Shown here: positions 6,052 to 11,584 of the stretch, one piece after another
Numbering within the stretch: the first letter of the stretch is position 1
How the letters are laid out: each line of letters starts with the position of its first letter
Source of the DNA: Bacteroidia bacterium
GTDB lineage: Bacteria; Bacteroidota; Bacteroidia; NS11-12g; UBA955
Assembly (NCBI GenBank): GCA_023258655.1
Contig: JALQWO010000042.1
Location: forward strand, 1-11,584
Direction of reading: 5' to 3'
Length of the DNA stretch: 11,584 nt
Notes under the pieces: generated by a model
The model's database searches: none
What the model saw: the letters and a program-made list of their open reading frames with translations, nothing else
What the model was told of the DNA's origin: nothing
Program-made: the position numbers and the translations under genes

Positions 6052-8673
6052 ATGAAATCAACCATACTTTTAGGAATTGTCCTGTTTTTTTCTTATATTC
6101 CTTTGGGCGCACAAGGGGTTGCCAAAGACACCACTGCCCCCAAAAACGCAGAGAAAATTGGCGAGGTCACCATCAAGCAAAATCGCTTGAAAGAAAAGCT
6201 CAAAGAATCACCCCTCACCGTTGAAAGTATGGGTGCGCAAAGCATTCGCGAGACCCCTGCCTCAGACTTTTACGAGGCCCTCGGCCACCTCAAAGGCGTA
6301 GATGTTACCAGTGCCAGTTTGGGTTTCCGCATTGTGAATACCCGCGGTTTCAACAGCACCAGTCCCGTAAGAACCTTACAAGTGATTGATGGGGTCGACA
6401 ACCAATCGCCCGGACTCAATTTCTCCCTCGGAAACTTTTTGGGTGCCAGCGAACTCGATGTCATCAACCAAGAAATTGTGGTGGGTGCCTCCAGTGCCTA
6501 TTACGGTCCCGGTGCCTTCAACGGTGTCATCTCCATGACCACCAAAGACCCATTCAAATTCCAAGGTTTGCAAGTAAAACAAAAAGTCGCCGAGCGCGGT
6601 CTCACCGAAACCGCCGTGCGATATGCCAAGGCATTTGGCAAGGCGGGACAAGAAAAATGGGCCATGAAGGCCAACTTGTATTACATGAGAGCCTACGACT
6701 GGGAAGCCGACAACATGGATGCGGTGAAATCAGGTGGTCCTATGGATAGTGTCAATAACATACTGAACCCCGGGGGATACGATGCCGTTAACCGTTACGG
6801 CGATGAAATTTTACGGCCAGGCGAAAACGATGCCACCGCCAAATCCCAAAAATGGGATTACCCTGGTTTGATGCGATTCAATCGCCAAGGATACATGGAA
6901 AAAGACATTGTAGACTACAATACTTACAATTTCAAAACATCGTTCATGACGGCTTACCGACCCAAGCCCACCGGCATGCGTCAATTTGAATACCAAGTCA
7001 ATTACGGGATGGGTACCACTGTGTATCAAGGTGATAACCGCTACAGCCTGCGCGACATTAAATTTTTACAAAATCGCCTGGAGTATAAAGACAAAAATGG
7101 CTTCCTGCGCGTGTATGCCACCCATGAAGACGCCGGAAAAACCTACGATGCCGTTTTCACTGCGCTGCTCATGCAAAAAGCGGCCAAACAAGACGATTTG
7201 TGGGGGGGCGACTACTATTCATACTGGAAAAATCGCTATGTGCCCAAAATGCGCAAATTGCCGGGTTATCCCACCGGAGACTGGTTCTCCAACCCCAATT
7301 GGTTCACAGAACTCGATGCTGTCATGGCCAACAACCGAGATTCTTTGGTGGCTTGGCATCAGCAATGTGCAGCCCTCGCAGACCGTAAAAACAACTGGCA
7401 AGGCATGCCCCACTCCGTGCAACCCAACACCTACCAACGTTTTGAACCCGGCACGGAGCGATTCGACAGTTTGAAAAATGCCATCACTTCTTTGCGCAGT
7501 TTTGGACAAGGTGGTAGTGGTTTTTATGATAAAAGTGCTTTGTATCATATTCAGGGAGAGCACAAGTTCAAACTGGCGGATAAAACCAATTTCACCACCG
7601 GATTTTCCGCGCGATTGTACACCCCCAACTCTCTGGGAACCATATTTTCAGACACCAACGGGCGCGTCATCCGCAACCACGAATTTGGCGTATATGGGGG
7701 TATCGAACAGCGATCCAAAAACAACAAACTCAAACTCAATGCAACGGCTCGGGTAGATAAAAACGTAAACTTTCCTTTCATCTTCTCACCCGCTGCCTCT
7801 ATGGTTTACACCCCGGACAAAATCACCTACTACCGCGTAAGCCTCTCGGCTGGGGTGCGCAATCCTACGCTGGCAGACCAATACCTCTATTACAACGTGG
7901 GTAGGGCCATCTTGCTGGGAAACATCACCGGTTACGACAGCCTGGTAACCATCCCCTCTCTGTACGATGCGCTCAGCGGCCTTACCACCGATCTGAAAAA
8001 ATTACAATGGTTTGGGGTGGATCCCGTACGTCCAGAAAAAGTGAAAAGCATAGAAGTGGGCTACAAATCGTTCATGGCATCCAACAAATTAAACATCGAT
8101 GCCAGCGCCTATTTCAGCTATTACGAGGACTTCATCGGTTACAAAATTGGCATAGATCCAACCATCGATTACACCATCAATTACATTTCTGGTGGTCAGG
8201 TTTATCGCATTGCAACCAACGCAGAAAGCACAGTAACCACCATGGGTGTGAGTGTTGGTACTAACTATTTCTTTGCCAAAAACTACACAGCTGGCGTCAA
8301 CTACTCCTTCAACCAACTCAACAAAACAGACAACTTAGATCCCATTATTCCCGCCTTCAACACACCCAAAAACAAATTCAATGTGTCTTTGGGAGGTCAA
8401 AATTTGGAAATAAAAAAACTCAAGCTTGACAACCTCGGATTTAGCCTGAACTACAAATGGGTTCAAGGATTTCGTTTCGAAGGAAGTCCACAGTTTACAG
8501 GCGATGTACCCACCTATTACATGCTCGATGTCATGATTTCCAAGGTGGTTCCCAAATACAAAGCCATGATCAAAATGGGCGCCAGCAACCTCACCAACAA
8601 CAAAGTGATGCAAGTGTATGGCGGACCAAGAATTGGAAGAATGGCATATCTTTCTATGTATTTTGACCTATAA
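6052..8673 (+). CDS. TonB-dependent outer-membrane receptor
   Basis: An 873-residue outer-membrane transporter driven by TonB. A signal peptide (about 1-20, MKSTILLGIVLFFSYIPLGA, then QG) is followed by a short N-terminal stretch with a possible TonB box (IGEVTI, 36-41). The plug domain (about 44-168) shows NTRGF (96-100), VIDGV (111-115) and SSAYYGPGAFNGVISMTTKD (147-166). The remaining roughly 700 residues have the alternating, aromatic-rich pattern of a 22-strand barrel, with RNPTLADQYLY and RPEKVKSIEVGYK late in it and a final strand ending YLSMYFDL. It lacks the N-terminal carboxypeptidase-regulatory-like domain of SusC proteins, and no SusD gene follows, so it is not a classical SusCD glycan importer. 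The ligand is unknown. The frame is open to 5971, but the ATG at 6052 starts the signal peptide. A degenerate promoter (TTTG at 5991-5994, TATCTTG at 6018-6024) may drive it. The next gene begins 58 bp downstream. Confidence 0.94.
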   Translation: MKSTILLGIVLFFSYIPLGAQGVAKDTTAPKNAEKIGEVTIKQNRLKEKLKESPLTVESMGAQSIRETPASDFYEALGHLKGVDVTSASLGFRIVNTRGFNSTSPVRTLQVIDGVDNQSPGLNFSLGNFLGASELDVINQEIVVGASSAYYGPGAFNGVISMTTKDPFKFQGLQVKQKVAERGLTETAVRYAKAFGKAGQEKWAMKANLYYMRAYDWEADNMDAVKSGGPMDSVNNILNPGGYDAVNRYGDEILRPGENDATAKSQKWDYPGLMRFNRQGYMEKDIVDYNTYNFKTSFMTAYRPKPTGMRQFEYQVNYGMGTTVYQGDNRYSLRDIKFLQNRLEYKDKNGFLRVYATHEDAGKTYDAVFTALLMQKAAKQDDLWGGDYYSYWKNRYVPKMRKLPGYPTGDWFSNPNWFTELDAVMANNRDSLVAWHQQCAALADRKNNWQGMPHSVQPNTYQRFEPGTERFDSLKNAITSLRSFGQGGSGFYDKSALYHIQGEHKFKLADKTNFTTGFSARLYTPNSLGTIFSDTNGRVIRNHEFGVYGGIEQRSKNNKLKLNATARVDKNVNFPFIFSPAASMVYTPDKITYYRVSLSAGVRNPTLADQYLYYNVGRAILLGNITGYDSLVTIPSLYDALSGLTTDLKKLQWFGVDPVRPEKVKSIEVGYKSFMASNKLNIDASAYFSYYEDFIGYKIGIDPTIDYTINYISGGQVYRIATNAESTVTTMGVSVGTNYFFAKNYTAGVNYSFNQLNKTDNLDPIIPAFNTPKNKFNVSLGGQNLEIKKLKLDNLGFSLNYKWVQGFRFEGSPQFTGDVPTYYMLDVMISKVVPKYKAMIKMGASNLTNNKVMQVYGGPRIGRMAYLSMYFDL

Positions 8674-8692
8674 TTGGATGAGAATAAGTTTG
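8662..8692 (+). promoter_or_regulatory. full-consensus promoter for the T9SS hydrolase-fold gene
   Basis: TTTG (8662-8665), exactly 19 bases, then TAAGTTTG (8685-8692): a complete match to the Bacteroidota promoter model TTTG-N19-TAnnTTTG. The -33 element lies in the last codons of the receptor gene. Transcription would start near 8698, giving a leader of about 30-35 nucleotides before the ATG at 8732. Confidence 0.72.
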
Positions 8693-8703
8693 ATGTAAAT
8701 CCT

Positions 8704-8711
8704 TAAGTTTG
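8704..8711 (+). promoter_or_regulatory. second, tandem -7 element
   Basis: A second identical TAAGTTTG lies 19 bp downstream of the first. No -33 match is present at N17-23 (AGAA at the N19 position). If used, the leader would be about 13-16 nucleotides. It may be a second start point, an ancestral duplicate or chance. Confidence 0.35.
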
Positions 8712-8731
8712 TAAAAACCAAAATAAACAAT

Positions 8732-10267
8732 ATGAAAAAAACATTACTCGCTACCTTGTCAGTTGTGTTGGCCTCAAGTGCTTTCGCCCAGATTAAATAT
8801 GTGGACGAAGTTTTGACTGCCGACAAGATCAAGGTTACCAAAAACGTGGTTTACGGTGACAACTACACCGTTCTCACAGGAACTCCTACTTTGACCAGCA
8901 AAGTATCTATGGCCCCCGGATATGGCTTCGTTGCCATGTCTGCCGACATTTATGAGCCACAAGATGGTGCAAGCAACAGACCCTTGATCATCTTTACACA
9001 CTCTGGTTCATTCTTGCCCCGCTATTCAAACAACAGCCCCGTGGGTTACAAAGACGACAGTGCTACTGTGGCTTTCTGTATGTCGTTGGCTAAGCGCGGT
9101 TATGTGGTTGCTTCTATGACCTACCGCATGGGTTGGAACCCAGCTGCTGCGACTGTTGATGCCCGTAAACAGGGTATCATCAATGCCGCTTACAAAGGCG
9201 TTCAAGATTTGGCTACTTGCGTTCGTTTCATGAAGAAAAGCGTGAAAGAAGGCGGTAACCCTTACAACATCGACACTACCAAAATTGCTGTGGGTGGTAA
9301 CGGTACAGGTGGTTACATCACCAGTGCCTACGCAAGTATCGACCGTCAGAGCGAAATCAAAGGCATCAAATTCCGCGATGCAACTACAGGTAAAGTGATG
9401 GTGAACGATACCATTTGGGGTGACCGTTTTGGTATCGGTGTAGACAACCCAGCCATGGGTGGTTTCTGCAAATCGAACCACGTAGGTTATACCTCTAACG
9501 CAAAATTGGCTTTTGCCGTGGGTGGTGCGATCGGTGATTCTGCTTGGATGGAAGCCGGTGAAATTCCTTTGATTTGGGCTCACTCAATCATGGATCCTTT
9601 TGCCCCCTACAAAACAGGCATGGTAAACGTACCAGGTACTACGCTTCAAGTAGTTGAAGTGAGCGGTGGTTTCGATGCGATGTCTCGCTGCCAGCGCTTG
9701 GGCAACAATGCTCCATACAAAGGCAAAGTAATGGATGTTTACACCACTGAAGCCAACAAATTGAACAAAGGCGTTGACGGTTTGTTCCCGATCGCTGGTT
9801 TGGCCAACGCATCAGGTCCTTACGAGTGGTATGACACAACCGCCATCAAAGCATTGCCCAACCCTCCATACAATCCTACTGTGATTTTGGCGGGTATCAA
9901 AGCATCAAACCCCATGTGGAGCAAGACAAAAGCGATGAAATATGTAGATTCAGTGATGGGCTACATGGCGCCACGTATTGCCGTAACTTTGGGATTGGTT
10001 GCTTCTGTGGGTATCGAAGAGACCAACTTGGCCTCAAACGTAACATTGGCTCCTAACCCAGCCAAAAACCAATTGATCATCCACAACAACTGGGAAAACC
10101 GCGTATTGACCGGTGCTACCTTGGTTGATTTGAACGGTCGCGTTGTTCGTGAGTTCAACGTAACCGGCATCCACAACGTATATGAGTTGAATGTGCCTGC
10201 AGGTATTTATGTAGTGCAAATGCAATTCAACGACGGTGTAGGTAGCCGCAAGTTGATGGTTGACTAA
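8732..10267 (+). CDS. secreted alpha/beta-hydrolase-fold protein with T9SS sorting domain, catalytic residues apparently lost
   Basis: A 511-residue exported protein. The signal peptide is residues 1-19 (ending AFA, then Q). An alpha/beta-hydrolase fold related to carboxylesterases (about 60-420) follows: LIIFTHSGSF (85-94) at the oxyanion-loop strand, LAKRGYVVASMTYRMG (119-134), NIDTTKIAVGGNGTGGY (179-195) at the nucleophile elbow, an unusual insertion (about 213-250), and PLIWAHSIMDPF (279-290) with Asp288 at the usual acid position. In the elbow GxSxG reads G189-N-G191-T-G193, so the serine is glycine. No histidine occurs between Asp288 and the tail (next is His451). The C-terminal 80 or so residues form a type A T9SS tail: APNPAKNQLII (440-450), LNGRVVREF (467-475), PAGIYVVQ (489-496), ending RKLMVD. 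This tail directs passage across the outer membrane and possible surface anchoring. Glycine codons are overwhelmingly GGT/GGC, unlike its neighbours. A terminator follows. Confidence 0.86.
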   Translation: MKKTLLATLSVVLASSAFAQIKYVDEVLTADKIKVTKNVVYGDNYTVLTGTPTLTSKVSMAPGYGFVAMSADIYEPQDGASNRPLIIFTHSGSFLPRYSNNSPVGYKDDSATVAFCMSLAKRGYVVASMTYRMGWNPAAATVDARKQGIINAAYKGVQDLATCVRFMKKSVKEGGNPYNIDTTKIAVGGNGTGGYITSAYASIDRQSEIKGIKFRDATTGKVMVNDTIWGDRFGIGVDNPAMGGFCKSNHVGYTSNAKLAFAVGGAIGDSAWMEAGEIPLIWAHSIMDPFAPYKTGMVNVPGTTLQVVEVSGGFDAMSRCQRLGNNAPYKGKVMDVYTTEANKLNKGVDGLFPIAGLANASGPYEWYDTTAIKALPNPPYNPTVILAGIKASNPMWSKTKAMKYVDSVMGYMAPRIAVTLGLVASVGIEETNLASNVTLAPNPAKNQLIIHNNWENRVLTGATLVDLNGRVVREFNVTGIHNVYELNVPAGIYVVQMQFNDGVGSRKLMVD

Positions 10268-10291
10268 TTTCCAAAAAAATACAATCTTTTC

Positions 10292-10320
10292 ATTCGGGGC
10301 GGCCAATGGCCGCCCCGAAT
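10292..10320 (+). terminator. intrinsic terminator after the T9SS protein gene
   Basis: A perfect 13-bp inverted repeat, ATTCGGGGCGGCC and GGCCGCCCCGAAT, with a 3-base AAT loop, begins 24 bases after the stop codon. The stem is GC-rich, and the trailing sequence TGTTTAT is T-rich although not a solid T-run. It separates the receptor/hydrolase-fold pair from the following lipoprotein gene. Confidence 0.82.
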
Positions 10321-10385
10321 TGTTTATACCCTCCCCGTTTGTCGATAAGCATCGCGCAAACAATCAAACTTCCGGCTCTCTCCCC

Positions 10386-10393
10386 TATTATTG
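10386..10393 (+). promoter_or_regulatory. weak candidate -7 element for the lipoprotein gene
   Basis: TATTATTG differs from TAnnTTTG at one base and ends 5 bases before the ATG at 10399, the same close spacing seen for other genes here. No -33 TTG is found at the expected distance. The terminator upstream implies that some promoter must lie in the 78 bp between it and the ATG. Confidence 0.3.
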
Positions 10394-10398
10394 TAAGT

Positions 10399-11584
10399 AT
10401 GTTGCGCAAAGGCATCCTACTTCTTGTTATTGCAATCTTTTCTTGGGGCTGTAACAATGCCTTGAGAAGCAACTATACCTCAGTGCGATTGTCTCAACCC
10501 GTTGCCGAGTATCTGGCCGATCAACAATTGGTTGTCCATAACAATCAACCCAAACTTGAAACCAGACAAGCCAAAATTCACGCGCCACTGGCCGATAGTT
10601 TTTATCATTTACAGTACCGAAAATTGGCGGGAACATCCCTCATTTTAGAAATTACCGATTCCATTGGCAGAATTCGAAACTTGGCCATACCGCAAACCAA
10701 ATTGTCAGCCTTTCCCGTTGGATTGTCAACCACAACAACACCCATCATCATTGCAGGAATCCTCACCCAAAGAGACAACAGCAGTTATTCTGACTGGACT
10801 GACCTCGCCGCCATAGGCTTTTCCATTGTGAGCTTAGGCTCCGATCTGTTAGCATTCCCATTGATAAAATTGGCTTACCCCAACAGTCATTATGCCGTAC
10901 CCAACAATTTTGTCATCAAAAATGTAAACGATGTGGTCACCTTGGACACCAGCGACAAAAACAAAATATTCACCGTAACGGCCCCTGTAAACCCCGATGT
11001 AACACCCTACTTGAATGCCGACTTCCAAAAAGTAACTTTTCAATATGCAGGCCTACATGCAGGATATGGCCTATTTCATCGCTCAATTTCACAACCCAAC
11101 GACCCTAAATTACCCGCTGCTCCATGGTTTGCCCTGGAATTCAATATTCAACCCAAGAGAGATTTTCGCTGGGGAATTCACAATACTTGGACGCAGTCAA
11201 ACAGCTTTAAATCCAATATTACGTCGCTGCAAATCGCCTATGTCAATCACAACTTGCGCAGTGGCAAGTTGATCTGCGGTGTGGGTTTGGGATTGGGTAT
11301 GTCCAGCCGAACTGCCTCCCCCAACATCACCGAAACAAGTCAATCATTGGATTTCAGAAAGCTGGGTAACGACAGCCAAGTGATCATCGAAAAAACATTC
11401 ATTCCCAATCAGCGGTATTTTTTCACTCCATTTTCGGGGTTTATTCAATACGAAAATCACATCAGCAAGTCTATTGGTTATTCCTTGTGTTTCAGAATGA
11501 CACAAATCGAATCCCATGCCGATTATCTCACCCGAAAAACGCTAAAAACAACAGAGATCATCGCCCCAGGTATCACGGCAGAAC
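10399..11584 (+). CDS. putative outer-membrane lipoprotein, unknown function (runs off the right edge)
   Basis: An uninterrupted frame of 395 codons from the ATG at 10399 to the end of the window, with no stop reached. The N-terminus (MLRKGILLLVIAIFSWGCNN) is a lipoprotein signal peptide with Cys18 as the acylated residue; the SWGC box is a loose match to the lipobox. Residues 19-110 form a predicted globular region I do not recognise. Two hydrophobic stretches, PIIIAGILT (about 115-123) and LAAIGFSIVSLGSDLLAFPL (about 136-155), follow. From about residue 230 the pattern changes to alternating strands (WFALEFNIQP, TSLQIAYVNH, KLICGVGLGLGM, FFTPFSGFIQYEN, SIGYSLCFRM) that look like part of an outer-membrane beta-barrel or another large beta-sheet. 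No family is assigned. It lies behind a terminator and so is probably a separate transcription unit. Confidence 0.8.
   Translation, partial: MLRKGILLLVIAIFSWGCNNALRSNYTSVRLSQPVAEYLADQQLVVHNNQPKLETRQAKIHAPLADSFYHLQYRKLAGTSLILEITDSIGRIRNLAIPQTKLSAFPVGLSTTTTPIIIAGILTQRDNSSYSDWTDLAAIGFSIVSLGSDLLAFPLIKLAYPNSHYAVPNNFVIKNVNDVVTLDTSDKNKIFTVTAPVNPDVTPYLNADFQKVTFQYAGLHAGYGLFHRSISQPNDPKLPAAPWFALEFNIQPKRDFRWGIHNTWTQSNSFKSNITSLQIAYVNHNLRSGKLICGVGLGLGMSSRTASPNITETSQSLDFRKLGNDSQVIIEKTFIPNQRYFFTPFSGFIQYENHISKSIGYSLCFRMTQIESHADYLTRKTLKTTEIIAPGITAE

Noticed and set aside
6986..7474. 162-codon plus-strand ORF within the receptor gene
   Set aside because: Out-of-frame shadow of the receptor coding sequence, cysteine- and proline-rich, with no start signal.
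9026..9583. 185-codon minus-strand ORF inside the secreted protein gene
   Set aside because: Long only because the biased codons of the real gene leave few antisense stops; the product is low in plausible structure and the sense gene is certain.
1..11584. Mobile element, CRISPR, tRNA/rRNA or defence genes
   Set aside because: I found no transposase or integrase motifs, no regularly spaced repeats, no cloverleaf-like sequence and no nuclease or toxin-antitoxin-like genes on either strand.

Overview
The window looks like chromosomal DNA from a member of the Bacteroidota. The evidence is a secreted protein with a type IX secretion (T9SS) sorting tail, a TonB-dependent outer-membrane receptor, a fused alpha/beta 2-oxoacid dehydrogenase E1, a GreA/B-like protein of the kind common in this phylum, and repeated promoter -7 elements of the form TAnnTTTG with no Shine-Dalgarno sites. 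I cannot place it below phylum. I see no tRNA, rRNA, insertion sequence, phage gene, CRISPR array or recognisable defence system. Bases 1-5934 are ordinary housekeeping genes and the right half is envelope/secretion genes.

Layout. Bases 1-518 (minus) hold the N-terminal part of glutamyl-tRNA synthetase. It diverges, across a 32-bp gap with two mirror-image -7 boxes, from a GatB/YqeY-domain protein (551-997, plus). Two minus-strand genes follow that overlap by 4 bp: ribBA (riboflavin synthesis from GTP and ribulose 5-phosphate) and an FMN-binding flavin-reductase-like protein (1012-3167). Divergent from ribBA is a small GreA/GreB-like protein (3248-3709, plus). A 179-bp gene-free gap separates it from the convergent fused E1 dehydrogenase (3889-5934, minus).

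The right half is all on the plus strand: a TonB-dependent receptor (6052-8673); after 58 bp carrying a full-consensus promoter and a second -7 box, a secreted alpha/beta-hydrolase-fold protein with a T9SS tail (8732-10267); a strong hairpin terminator (10292-10320); and an open-ended gene for a putative lipoprotein (10399 to the window end).

How they may work together. gltX/yqeY share a tRNA-Glu/Gln theme, and ribBA with the flavin-reductase-like gene share a flavin theme. The receptor and the secreted hydrolase-fold protein are adjacent and both act at the cell surface. The most unusual observation is that the hydrolase-fold protein has glycine where the nucleophilic serine should be and no candidate catalytic histidine. 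It nevertheless has the best promoter and the most biased codon use in the window, so it may be an abundant surface or secreted binding protein rather than an esterase.
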